64,000 nucleotides of DNA, taken from Halorubellus sp034808145. GTDB lineage: Archaea > Halobacteriota > Halobacteria > Halobacteriales > Natrialbaceae. Both the position numbers and the translations under genes were made by a program. The notes under the pieces are model-generated. The model was not told the DNA's origin, made no database searches, and saw only the letters and a list, made by a program, of their open reading frames with translations. The stretch spans positions 124,001 through 188,000 of the forward strand of contig NZ_JAXHGM010000004.1 of NCBI RefSeq assembly GCF_034808145.1, in the 5' to 3' direction. This document shows positions 8,961 through 17,320 of this stretch, in pieces; the stretch's first letter is position 1, and every line of letters begins with the position of its first letter.

Positions 8961-9467
8961 TCAGGTCTCGTAGTCGCGTTCGCGGCGTCGGTCGCGGTCC
9001 GCGCGCTCGCGGCCCGCACGGTCGGTGTCGCGCTCGCTCCGCTCGGACGCCCGAGCTGGTTCGTTGTCGACGCGGTCCCGGACGTCGTCGATGGACTCGT
9101 TCTCCAAGAGTAAGGCGGTGCGTCGCTCGAACTCGACCTCGTCGATTTCGCCGCGCGCGTACCGCGCCTTCAGTTCCTCCAGCGCCGCCTCGTCGTCGTC
9201 GACGGACGCATCCTGGTTCTCGGGCAAGTCGCCGAAGAGCCTCCTGACGATGCGCGTGTCGGAGAGCACCGCGACGAGCGGCGTCAGGAGGAACCAGCCG
9301 ACGGCGAAGATCGGGGCCGTCAGGTCTCCGTAGCCGAACACCGCGCTCGAGACGCCGAGCCCGAACGTCAGGATGGGGATGATGGCGACGATGACCTCCC
9401 GCAGGCTCTCGCCCTCGTGCTCGCCGCCTCCGCCGACGCCGGGGTCATCCGGGCCGTACTCGCTCAT
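8961..9467 (-). CDS. Two-TM membrane protein with SHOCT domain
   Basis: Haloarchaeal protein of 168 residues. Two hydrophobic segments (about residues 24-45 and 50-68) are followed by a SHOCT motif, ALEELKARYARGEIDEVEFERR, near residues 100-125. Such motifs sit at protein ends and probably mediate oligomerisation. The tail is a highly charged Arg/Asp/Glu run typical of disordered regions. The ATG at 9467 begins MSEYGPDDPG; longer upstream reading has no coding character. Function unknown. It is convergent with the GlcD-like gene. Confidence 0.75.
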   Translation of the reverse strand: MSEYGPDDPGVGGGGEHEGESLREVIVAIIPILTFGLGVSSAVFGYGDLTAPIFAVGWFLLTPLVAVLSDTRIVRRLFGDLPENQDASVDDDEAALEELKARYARGEIDEVEFERRTALLLENESIDDVRDRVDNEPARASERSERDTDRAGRERADRDRRRERDYET

Positions 9468-9604
9468 GCGCCAGAATTGTCCCGCCCGCGCCAAATGCGT
9501 ATCCCTCCATTGAGCCGTCGGTGAGCCGTGTCCGGGTCTCGTCGCGCTGCCTGCGGTAACAGGTCGGCCCCCGACTGCGTCGGGTAACACGTCGGATCGT
9601 CGTC

Positions 9605-9680
9605 GGCGGGAGACGGGACCCGTCAGTCCGAAGACGGAACTCGTCAGTCCGTCAGTCGGGAGACGGGACCCGTCGGTCGG
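9605..9680. repeat. Three palindromic GACGGGACCCGTC elements
   Basis: In the 384-base space between the SHOCT gene (start 9467) and cetZ (start 9852), two exact copies of the 13-base palindrome GACGGGACCCGTC (9612-9624 and 9662-9674) flank a degenerate one, GACGGAACTCGTC (9633-9645). The surrounding 24-30 bases are also repeated. They lie about 180-240 bases before cetZ and could bind a dimeric regulator or be a decayed repeat. The rest of this gap holds nothing I can recognise. Confidence 0.55.
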
Positions 9681-9851
9681 AATACGTAAGCCCTCGTTAT
9701 CCTCGGGCGGCGCCGGGATGCATCCGTGCGGAGTGTGACGTCGACCCACCCCGTCCACCTCGGGATTTACGTGTGGCTGGCGGGTGCCGGCCGTCGCCTG
9801 GCGCCAATAACACGCTCGTAACAAAGCGACGCGTGTTCGTGCGTTTCTCGC

Positions 9852-11024
9852 ATGAAACTCGCACTCTTCGGGTTCGGGAACGCCGGCGGGAAGATCGTCG
9901 ACGAGCTCCTGTACCACCAGGCGGAGCGCGACGGCGACTTCGTTCGGTCGGCGCTCGCGATCAACTCCGCGCGAACCGACCTCGCGAAGCTCGACTACGT
10001 GCCGCCCGAACAGCAGTTGCTCCTCGGGCAGACCCACGAGCGAGTGAAGGGTCAAGGGGTCGGTGCGGACCCGAAACTCGGTGCGGAGGTCACGCGGCAG
10101 GACCTCCACGAGGTCGAGCGCGCGCTCGACGAGGTCCCGCTGTACGACGTCGACGCGTTCCTCGTCCTCGCCGGCCTCGGTGGCGGGACCGGGAGCGGTG
10201 GCGCGCCGGTCCTCTCGGAGGCGCTCTCGGAGAAGTTCGACGAGCCCGTGTACGGCCTCGGCGTACTACCGAGCGAGGAGGAAGGCGGTCGGGCGGCGTT
10301 CAACGCGGCGCGGTCGTTCCAGTCGTTCGTCGAGGCGACGGACAACGTCCTCCTGTTCGACAACGACGCGTGGCGCGGGAGCGAGGACACCGTGGGCGGT
10401 GGCTACGAGCGCACGAACCGCGAGCTCGCGACGCGCCTCGGGTCGCTGTTCGCCGCGGGGAACGTCGGTGACGTCGTCGCGGAGAACGCGATGGACGCGA
10501 GCGACGTCCGACGGACGCTCGCGACCGGTGGCGTGTCGACGATCGCGTACGCGGAGACCGACCTGTCGCCGTCGACGGTCCGCTCGAAGGGCCTGCTGTC
10601 TCGATTCCGGAAGAACGGCACGGGCGAGGACGTCGACCCCGCCCAGAAGGTGAGCGGGCTCGTCCGGCAGGCGATCCAGTCGCGGTTGACGTGCCCGGCG
10701 GACGTCTCGTCTGTGGAGCGGTCGTTGATCGTGATCTCGGGGCCGCCCGAGGAGTTCTCGCGGAAGGGCCTGGAGCGCTCGCGGCACTGGGTGGAGGAGC
10801 AGACCGATAGCATGGACGTGCTCGCTGGCGACAACCCGCAGCCTGACGCGGACGCGCTCTCGGCGGTCGTGGTGCTCTCGAACCCGACGACGGTCAGGCG
10901 CGTGGACGAGATGCAGGGTCGGGCGGTCGAGGCGAAGGACGACATGGCCCAGCAGCGCGCGGACCGCGAGGACGCGATCTCGGACCTCATCACGGACGAC
11001 GCCGGAGAGCTCGACCCGATCTGA
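9852..11024 (+). CDS. cetZ: CetZ tubulin/FtsZ-superfamily cytoskeletal GTPase
   Basis: Tubulin-superfamily protein of 390 residues. CetZ proteins polymerise with GTP under the membrane and control haloarchaeal cell shape and motility. The N-terminus MKLALFGFGNAGGKIVDELL is the CetZ T1 loop, and the T4 glycine loop GLGGGTGSGG is at residues 108-117. It is followed by YGLGVLPSEEEGGRAAFNAARSF, and the T7-region sequence includes DASDVRRTL. These match CetZ rather than FtsZ, which has a different nucleotide pocket and C-terminal tail. Haloarchaea carry several paralogues; which one this is cannot be decided. Confidence 0.88.
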   Translation: MKLALFGFGNAGGKIVDELLYHQAERDGDFVRSALAINSARTDLAKLDYVPPEQQLLLGQTHERVKGQGVGADPKLGAEVTRQDLHEVERALDEVPLYDVDAFLVLAGLGGGTGSGGAPVLSEALSEKFDEPVYGLGVLPSEEEGGRAAFNAARSFQSFVEATDNVLLFDNDAWRGSEDTVGGGYERTNRELATRLGSLFAAGNVGDVVAENAMDASDVRRTLATGGVSTIAYAETDLSPSTVRSKGLLSRFRKNGTGEDVDPAQKVSGLVRQAIQSRLTCPADVSSVERSLIVISGPPEEFSRKGLERSRHWVEEQTDSMDVLAGDNPQPDADALSAVVVLSNPTTVRRVDEMQGRAVEAKDDMAQQRADREDAISDLITDDAGELDPI

Positions 11025-11357
11025 GTTCCGGTTTCGCTGGTCTCCAGCGACGGAATCCGTCGTTATCCGGTCACGGGCGCGTCGAACGGGTGGTCGATGC
11101 GCCCAATGTGGGGTCGGTAGGTTGGTCGAGAGAGATGCGGGGTTTGTCGAACCCTCCGAGACTATGGTGAACTGTAACGACGGGTGGGCGTTCGCGAATC
11201 CGGGTGTCCGCTCCGCACTGGCGCCGTCCCTTCCGACGACCCTCCCGACCCAGCACCATCGTCGACGACCACGACCTGACTGCAGCACCACTCCAACCAC
11301 GCTCCCGCTCCAACCACGCCGTCGCCCGCTCGAGCACGGGGCGAACCCGGCGGTCGA
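11025..11357. other. Convergent intergenic region, nothing recognised
   Basis: 333 bases lie between the convergent stops of cetZ and the thiamine-pyrophosphate enzyme. Open frames here do not have the codon pattern of the neighbours. There is no clear hairpin with a T-tract, no tRNA and no repeat of note. Confidence 0.5.
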
Positions 11358-13058
11358 CTAATCGTGGACGGGGACGTCGACGACGACCGGGCCGCCGGTG
11401 TCGACGGCGTCCGCGAGCGCGCGTTCGAGGTCGTCGTCGGGGTCGACGCGGCGGCCGTCGACGCCGTTCGCGCTCGCGCTCGCCGCGACGTCGACTGGCG
11501 GGTCGAAGTCCATGCCGACGAAGTCCTCGTCGGTCTCGTCGCCGCCGAACATCGCGCGCTGGTTGTCCTTCAGGATGCGGTAGTTCCGGTTGTCGACGAC
11601 GACGACCGTGAGGTCGACGCCGAGGCCGGCGGCGAGCTGGACGCTCTGGGGGTAGTAGCAGTAGGAGCCGTCGCCGACGAACCCGACGACGTCGCGACGT
11701 TCGCCCTCGGGGCGCATCGACTCCGCGAGCGCCGCGCCGACGCTCGCCGGGAGCCCGTAGCCGAGGCCGCCGCCCTTGTTCGACGCGAGGTCGCCCGGTT
11801 CGAAGTCCCAGCGCGACAGGAGCGCGTACTTCGCGGTGACGCCCTCGTCGACGACGTACGCGTCGGGGACGACCGCGTGCAGGGCGTCGACGAGGGCGGC
11901 CTTCGACGGGCGGGGGTCGTCGACGTCGCTCTCCGCGAGGTCCGCGACCTTCCGCTCGGCGAACGTCTTCATCGCGGCGACGCCTTCGAGGCGCTTCTCG
12001 CGTTCGGCATCGTCGAGGCGCTCGCGAACGCGCTCGGCAAGGTCCGTCATGAGGAGGCCGAGGTCGCCCGTGACGCCCGTCCCCGGATGGTTCTTCCCGG
12101 CCTCCCAGGGGTCGGTCGCGAGATGGACGCACGTCGGGTCGCCAGGCACCAGGGGGTCGTCGTGGTCCCAGAGCGTCGTGTTCGTCGACACGCCCGCGAA
12201 CACGAGCGTGTCCGTGTTCAGGAGCGCCTGCGCGAACTCCTCGCTCGGCGGGATGTGACTCACCCACTGGTCGTGGTCGGTCGGGAACGACGCCTCGCTC
12301 GACAGTATCTCGCCGTGGACGCGCATCCCCGCGCCCTCCGCGAGGTCGACCGCGGCCGCGACTGGGTCGACGGGCGACGATGCTCCGTGGCGCGGGACGT
12401 GGTCGCCGACGACGAGCACCGGGTCGTTCGCGGCCACGAGCCGGTCCGCGGCCTCCGCGAGCGCCGCCGGGTCGCCACCGCCGGCGTTCTGGATGCGACC
12501 CCCGATGGGCTCCGGTTCGGCGTCGGTCGCCGCCCGCATCACGTCGAGCGGGAGCGCGAGGAAGACGGGACCGGTCGGGGGCGTGCACGCGACGCGGAAC
12601 GCGCGCCGGAGCATCGTCGGGAGCGCGTCGACGTCTAGGACCTCCGCGCTCCACTTCGTGAACTGCTCGGTCATCGCGACCATGTCGCCGTCGAGGATCG
12701 GTTCCTCGTGCCGGAACCCGCGCCCGTGCGCCCCGGCCGTCACCACGAGCGGCGCGCCGGTCACGCTCGCGTCGTAGAGGTTCCCGAGCCCGTGCGCGGT
12801 CCCCGGCGCGACGTGGAGGTTCACCACGCCCGCCGGGAGTCCGTCGAGGTCGTCCGCGTCCGCGAGGCGCGTCGACGCGTACCCCGCCGCCGCACCGACC
12901 GCGACGTCCTCGTGGAGGCCAAGCGCGTACGCGACGTCGCTGTCCGCGAGCGCTCGCGTCACCGGCAGTTCGGTCGTCCCGGGGTTCCCGAAGACGTGCT
13001 CGATACCGTACGTCTCGAGCGCGTCGACGAACAGGTCCGCTCCCGTGTAGTCGGTCAT
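11358..13058 (-). CDS. Thiamine-pyrophosphate enzyme, benzoylformate decarboxylase / acetolactate synthase-like
   Basis: Soluble TPP-dependent enzyme of 566 residues in the POX family (N-terminal pyrimidine-binding, central, and C-terminal TPP domains). The start has GIEHVFGNPGTTELPV and the catalytic Glu region LHEDVAVGAAAGYA. The TPP/Mg motif appears as VGFVGDGSYCYYPQSVQLAA with DNRNYRI further on. The GNPGTTELP opening is closest to benzoylformate decarboxylase-type 2-oxo acid decarboxylases; a stand-alone ilvB-like role is the alternative. No small regulatory subunit gene is near. The ATG at 13058 was chosen over a GTG four codons upstream. Substrate not known. Confidence 0.8.
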   Translation of the reverse strand: MTDYTGADLFVDALETYGIEHVFGNPGTTELPVTRALADSDVAYALGLHEDVAVGAAAGYASTRLADADDLDGLPAGVVNLHVAPGTAHGLGNLYDASVTGAPLVVTAGAHGRGFRHEEPILDGDMVAMTEQFTKWSAEVLDVDALPTMLRRAFRVACTPPTGPVFLALPLDVMRAATDAEPEPIGGRIQNAGGGDPAALAEAADRLVAANDPVLVVGDHVPRHGASSPVDPVAAAVDLAEGAGMRVHGEILSSEASFPTDHDQWVSHIPPSEEFAQALLNTDTLVFAGVSTNTTLWDHDDPLVPGDPTCVHLATDPWEAGKNHPGTGVTGDLGLLMTDLAERVRERLDDAEREKRLEGVAAMKTFAERKVADLAESDVDDPRPSKAALVDALHAVVPDAYVVDEGVTAKYALLSRWDFEPGDLASNKGGGLGYGLPASVGAALAESMRPEGERRDVVGFVGDGSYCYYPQSVQLAAGLGVDLTVVVVDNRNYRILKDNQRAMFGGDETDEDFVGMDFDPPVDVAASASANGVDGRRVDPDDDLERALADAVDTGGPVVVDVPVHD

Positions 13059-13090
13059 GCCCGCGACCACGCACCCCTCCCCCTAAGCGG

Positions 13091-13267
13091 TTGTCCCGCC
13101 GGTGGCCCGACGTCGGCGCCATCGCCGCCTGGAGCGTCGACCTCGACTCCCTCGGTGGCGCCGTCGCCGGCGCGATCGTCGGGTTCTCCCTCGGCTCGAT
13201 GCTCGCACTCACCGCACCGCGGGAGGGCGGCGCGATACTCGGTCTGACCACCGGACACGGACGATAA
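13091..13267 (+). CDS. Possible small glycine-rich membrane peptide or gene fragment
   Basis: A frame from a TTG at 13091 to TAA at 13265 encodes 58 residues containing LGGAVAGAIVGFSLGSMLAL, a convincing glycine-zipper-like hydrophobic segment, with G/C third positions like real genes. There is no ATG or GTG in the frame, so it may start at TTG or be the surviving 3' end of a larger gene. It is divergent from the TPP enzyme and ends 12 bases before the stop of the 7TM kinase on the other strand. Not recognised. Confidence 0.35.
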   Translation: MSRRWPDVGAIAAWSVDLDSLGGAVAGAIVGFSLGSMLALTAPREGGAILGLTTGHGR

Positions 13268-13278
13268 GGACCGCCCGC

Positions 13279-15063
13279 TCACGTCTCGCGGTCGTCGCCG
13301 TCGATAGCGGAGTCCTCCTGGTCGCCGCCGTCCGCGGCCGCGACGCTCCCCTGCGCTCCGGTCGATGTGGCGCTCGGACCGGCGCCGGCGACGCACCCGG
13401 CGATGTCGAGAACGGCGTCGCCGTCGTCGTCGAACTCGACCTCGCCGTCGAGCGACCGGACGCCCCACTTCACGAGCCAGAGCGACAGCCCGCTCGCGTG
13501 CTCGAGGGGCGTCTCCTCGCCGCGCCGAACCACCTCGTACTCCGACGCCGGAATCCCCGAACCGTCGTCGCTCACGCGGACCGTCAGGTCGTCGCCGAGC
13601 GTGAGCGCGCGCACGGAGACGACGTCGTTCCCGTAGTGCGCGAGCGCGTCCACGAGGTCCGCGACCACCGCCTCGAACACGACCGCGTCCACGTCCAACT
13701 GGACCGACCGCGAGGGCGCGTAGACGTCGACGACCACGTCCGGATGGTCGTCGGTGACGCGACCGACGGCGGCCTCGAGGAGGTCGGCGAGCGCGTACGT
13801 GGCCGCGTCGCCGTCCCGGGACATGATGCGCTCGACCTCCCGCGCCTTCTGTCCGAGCTCGTCGAGCGTCCCCGCCGCGGTCGATATCTCGGCCGCCATC
13901 GACGCGTCGTCGCCGTCGAGCTGGCGTTCGACCATCCTCGCGTACCCCGAGATGACGTTCACCTCCGTCCGGAGGTTGTGTCGGAGGACGCGATTCAGGA
14001 CCTCCAGGCGCTGCTGGGCGTCCCGATGCGCGGTGATGTCTCGGAACACGAGCGTCCGCCCGATGACCGAACCGTACCGGTCGTGGACGGGCGACACCGT
14101 CACCTCGTAGACGTTCCCGTCGTTCACGACCTCGAACAGGTCCTCGTCCGGGGCGAGCGTGACGTCCGCGACCGAGGACAGGGACGCGCCGAGCGCGCGC
14201 TCGCGGTCGAGGTCGAAGCGCGCCGACGCCGCCGGGTTCACGTCCACGACGCGGTCGGCGTCGTCGACGACGACGACGGCGTCCCGCATCTCCGAGACGA
14301 GCGCGCTCGCGCCGCGACGGCGCGTCGCCGGGACGAAGTCCAGGAGGTCGTACCGGAAGATGGCGTTCGCGAACAGCGCGGCCGTGACCGGGAGCGTGAA
14401 CGGGAGGACGTCGAGGCCGGGGATGGGTGCGGCGCCGAGGACCGCGACGACGTTCCCGACCCACGGGACGAGCGCGCCGACGACGAGGGTCGCGGCCTGA
14501 TGCTTGTAGAGCCGGTCGAATCGGACGACGAACTCGACGAGGATGGCGGCGCCCGTGACGAAGTACACGTACGCGAACCCGAGGTAGAGCAGGTAGAGCG
14601 GGCCTCGCCCGTGCGAGATGAACGTGTGCCCCATCCACTCGGACGCGCTCGTCGTCGGGTAGAAGAGGTCGCCCAGGCGCGCGACGAGGAGCGTGTCCGA
14701 GACCGGCATCGCGTGCGCGACGGCGGCGGCGACGGCTATCGCTGGAACGACGCTGAGCGCGACGGTGACGCGTCGCGTCAGGTACTCGGGGCGACCCGAG
14801 TACTCGAGCGCGAACAGCAGCCACGCGACGGGAAGTGGCGCGATACCGAACCACTGGAGCGCGCCGAGGCCGTTCCGGAGCAGCCCGGGTTCGACGGGGA
14901 GACTGACCGCGTAGACGGCCGAGTAGAACGCCATCGTCGACGCGAGGATCGCGAACGTGCGCGCGCCGGGACTGTCGCGGCGGACGTAGCCGAGGTACGC
15001 GAGGAACCCAGTTGCGACTGCGGCGACGGCGAGCACGACGCTGAGGAACGGAACGCCACCCAC
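13279..15063 (-). CDS. 7TM-sensor PAS histidine kinase
   Basis: Membrane sensor kinase of 594 residues. The first 230 residues contain about seven hydrophobic helices of the N-terminal 7TM histidine-kinase domain, ending with the hallmark FRYDLLDFVPATRR. A PAS domain (about 250-360) ends VFRDITAHRDAQQRLEVLN. The H-box is RHNLRTEVN, and the GHKL ATPase has VSDDGSGIP and a shortened GLSLWLVKWG. The tail is rich in Ala, Thr and Asp. It starts with GTG at 15063. An array of 26-base repeats lies upstream, between it and the LLM oxidoreductase gene. Signal unknown. Confidence 0.88.
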   Translation of the reverse strand: MGGVPFLSVVLAVAAVATGFLAYLGYVRRDSPGARTFAILASTMAFYSAVYAVSLPVEPGLLRNGLGALQWFGIAPLPVAWLLFALEYSGRPEYLTRRVTVALSVVPAIAVAAAVAHAMPVSDTLLVARLGDLFYPTTSASEWMGHTFISHGRGPLYLLYLGFAYVYFVTGAAILVEFVVRFDRLYKHQAATLVVGALVPWVGNVVAVLGAAPIPGLDVLPFTLPVTAALFANAIFRYDLLDFVPATRRRGASALVSEMRDAVVVVDDADRVVDVNPAASARFDLDRERALGASLSSVADVTLAPDEDLFEVVNDGNVYEVTVSPVHDRYGSVIGRTLVFRDITAHRDAQQRLEVLNRVLRHNLRTEVNVISGYARMVERQLDGDDASMAAEISTAAGTLDELGQKAREVERIMSRDGDAATYALADLLEAAVGRVTDDHPDVVVDVYAPSRSVQLDVDAVVFEAVVADLVDALAHYGNDVVSVRALTLGDDLTVRVSDDGSGIPASEYEVVRRGEETPLEHASGLSLWLVKWGVRSLDGEVEFDDDGDAVLDIAGCVAGAGPSATSTGAQGSVAAADGGDQEDSAIDGDDRET

Positions 15064-15190
15064 GATACCAGCCTGTGTGGTACGACGTGTCGCACGGAGC
15101 GGGGGTTAGCTTCCGGCCATCTCTACCGAAAACGGTGTCATCGGGGCGTAGTGGGCTCGAACGGCCGCTTCTGCGGGAACACTACTTCGA

Positions 15191-15340
15191 CCAATCCACC
15201 ACGACCGCAGCCGCCGTCAGCCGACCACGACCGCAGCCGCCGTCAGCCGACCGCGACCGCAGCCGCCGTCAACCGACCGCGACCGCAGCCGCTGTCAACC
15301 GACCGCGACCGCAGCCGCTGTCAACCGACCGCGACCGGCG
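15191..15340. repeat. 26-bp tandem repeat, five copies plus partial ends
   Basis: The motif CCGCAGCCGCYGTCARCCGA recurs at exactly 26-base steps (15205, 15231, 15257, 15283, 15309), with partial copies at both ends. The array ends directly at the stop codon of the LLM oxidoreductase gene (15341-15343, minus strand) and starts about 130 bases before the 7TM kinase start. The unit length is not a multiple of three and there are no unique spacers, so it is neither coding nor CRISPR. A slippage minisatellite is likely. Confidence 0.9.
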
Positions 15341-16348
15341 TCACTCGGGTGCGAACGCTTCGAGGGTCGCGTCGATCTCCGCGGGGCTGGCGGCGCGGGG
15401 GAACCCGATGGAGACGTTGTCGACGCCGTCGACGTCCGCGAACTTCGCGAGTTCCTCGCGGGCGCGCTCCGGGGTGCCGGCGGCCGTGAAGTCGTCGAGC
15501 ATCTCGCCGCTGAACACGTCGATGGCGGCCTCGCGGTCGCCGTTCGTCCACTTCGCGGCGACGTCGTGCGCCTCGTCCTCGTAGCCCTGGCGGGCGAGCG
15601 AGTCGCGGTAGTACGTGCCCATCGCGCCGACGTAGAACGCCGCGTGCTGGGCGGTGAGGTGTCGGGCGCGGTCGCCGTCCTCGAGCGCACAGCACGTGAG
15701 CGAGAGCGTCACGTCCTGCTCGCCCCGGTCGTTGTCGCCGAGGTCGGTGCCGCGCTCGAAGTCCGCGAGCCGGTCGCGCATCGCGTCGGGCGTGAAGAGG
15801 ATGGCGTGCCAGCCGTCCGCGAATCGCCCGGCGAGCTCGACGGCCTTCGGGCCCATCGCGGCGACGTCGACGCGCGGCGCCGGGTCGGGCGCGTCGCAGC
15901 GCAGCCGGAACCCGCTGAGGTCGAAGTACTCGCCCTCGTAGTCGAGCTCCTCGCCCGCGAGGACCGCCTTCACGATGTCGACGTACTCGCGGGTGCGTCG
16001 GAGCGGGTTCCCGAAGTCGATGCCGTGCCAGCCCTCGACGACCGCGGGCCCCGAGGGGCCGATGCCGAGGCGGAACCGGCCGTCGGAGACCTCGTCGAGC
16101 GTCGCCGCGGTCTGCGCGAGGAGCGCGGGCGACCGCGAGTACACGTTCATGATGGACGACCCGATGAGGACCTCGTCGGTGGCGTGCGCGATGCTCGTCA
16201 TGATAGTCACGGCGTCCCGACCCCACGTCTCCGGCAACCACACGCCCTCGTACCCGAGTTCCTCCGCGCGGACCGCCATGTCCACGAAGTCCTGCACGGA
16301 GTCCTGTGCCGCGACCGGCAGGTGGACGTGATAGTCCGTCATCGCCAT
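15341..16348 (-). CDS. LLM-class (F420- or FMN-dependent) oxidoreductase
   Basis: Luciferase-like TIM-barrel monooxygenase/reductase of 335 residues. It has the opening DYHVHLPVAAQDSVQDFVDMA, GYEGVWLPETWGRDAVT, the RFRLGIGPSGPAVVEGW loop and FADGWHAILFTPDAM, a pattern shared with F420-dependent dehydrogenases. Haloarchaea make F420, so that cofactor is likely. The substrate is unknown. Its ATG overlaps the stop of the upstream SDR gene by one base (TGATG), so the two are translationally coupled and probably act on the same compound. A second ATG lies two codons in. Confidence 0.82.
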   Translation of the reverse strand: MAMTDYHVHLPVAAQDSVQDFVDMAVRAEELGYEGVWLPETWGRDAVTIMTSIAHATDEVLIGSSIMNVYSRSPALLAQTAATLDEVSDGRFRLGIGPSGPAVVEGWHGIDFGNPLRRTREYVDIVKAVLAGEELDYEGEYFDLSGFRLRCDAPDPAPRVDVAAMGPKAVELAGRFADGWHAILFTPDAMRDRLADFERGTDLGDNDRGEQDVTLSLTCCALEDGDRARHLTAQHAAFYVGAMGTYYRDSLARQGYEDEAHDVAAKWTNGDREAAIDVFSGEMLDDFTAAGTPERAREELAKFADVDGVDNVSIGFPRAASPAEIDATLEAFAPE

Positions 16349-17124
16349 CAGACCTCCGGGTTCTCCATGATGTCCGGGACGCCCGCGACCGTGAGGCTCT
16401 GCCCGACGAGATAGGACGACGCCGGCGACGCGAGGAACTGCGCGACGTCCGCGATCTCCTCGCTCACGCCGATTCGACGCTTGACCTCGTCCCGGTCGAC
16501 CTCGTCGGCGGTGACGCCCATCTGGCTCGCGACGCCGGGCGTCGCGACGAACCCCGGCGCGATGCAGTTCACGCGCACGTCGTCGTCCGCCCACTCGAAC
16601 GCGAGCGTCTTCGTGAGGTTCTCCACGGCGGCCTTCGCGGCGGCGTAGTGACTCATCCACGGCGCGCCCTGCTGGCCCGCCACCGACGAGAGGTTGATGA
16701 CGCTCCCCGAGGAGTCCTTGAGGTACTCCTCGGCGGCCTGGATGCAGTGGTAGGTGCCGGTGAGGTTGATGTCGACGATGGTCTTCCAGCCGTTCGGGCT
16801 GATGTCGTCGAAGTTCGCCATGAACGACGCGCCGGCGTTGTTCACGAGGACGTCGACGCCCCCGAACTCCTCGACGGTCGCCTCGACCATCGCCTCGACC
16901 GCGTCCCGGTCGGTGACGTCGCACTCGACCGCGTGCGCGCTCCCCGGTCGGTCGCTGTCGTTGATGCCGTCGGCGACCGGTTCGACGTTCTCCATCTCGC
17001 GCGAGCAGACGACGACGTCCACGCCGTCGTCCGCGAACCGCTCCGCGATCACCTGCCCGATACCCGAGGACGATCCGGTGACGATAGCGACGTCGCCGTC
17101 GACGCTGAACTGGTCCGTGGCCAT
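16348..17124 (-). CDS. Short-chain dehydrogenase/reductase
   Basis: Classical SDR of 258 residues, an NAD(P)-dependent oxidoreductase. The Rossmann loop is VTGSSSGIGQVIAERF, the NNAGASF motif follows, the catalytic Ser is in INLSSVAGQQG, and Tyr-Lys is at SHYAAAKAAV. The C-terminal QSLTVAGVPD is typical. The start at 17124 sits about 30 bases after a TATA-like element, fitting a leaderless message; a longer form from 17136 is possible. It is the first gene of a coupled pair with the LLM oxidoreductase. Confidence 0.88.
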   Translation of the reverse strand: MATDQFSVDGDVAIVTGSSSGIGQVIAERFADDGVDVVVCSREMENVEPVADGINDSDRPGSAHAVECDVTDRDAVEAMVEATVEEFGGVDVLVNNAGASFMANFDDISPNGWKTIVDINLTGTYHCIQAAEEYLKDSSGSVINLSSVAGQQGAPWMSHYAAAKAAVENLTKTLAFEWADDDVRVNCIAPGFVATPGVASQMGVTADEVDRDEVKRRIGVSEEIADVAQFLASPASSYLVGQSLTVAGVPDIMENPEV

Positions 17125-17150
17125 ACCGAGGGTCATGGAACCCAGGACCA

Positions 17151-17159
17151 AAGTAATTT
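17151..17159 (-). promoter_or_regulatory. TATA-like promoter of the SDR/LLM operon
   Basis: On the minus strand an AT-rich AAATTACTT lies about 28-30 bases before the ATG at 17124, in an otherwise G+C-rich gap. This is the haloarchaeal TATA position for leaderless genes. Confidence 0.5.
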
Positions 17160-17320
17160 GCAATGGGTTGTCTGTTCACTGGTTCCTGGCGGCGACAAAC
17201 GCGCCCCGCTCCAGTTCACCCGGGTGCCCGGTCGACGACGTCCATGGCTCGTCCAACCGACGAGAACGAGCGTTTCGAATCGAAGGTCATTTGCTGCTCG
17301 CTGAGGTTGCTTCCCGCAAC

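Noticed and set aside
9852..11024. Calling the tubulin-like gene ftsZ
   Set aside because: The N-terminus and the region after the T4 loop match CetZ, and the FtsZ C-terminal tail is missing.
11122..11361. 79-codon frame after cetZ
   Set aside because: Composition is unlike the neighbouring genes and no motif is present.
15191..15340. CRISPR-like regular repeats
   Set aside because: The 26-base units are contiguous with no spacers and no cas gene is near; it is a plain tandem repeat.
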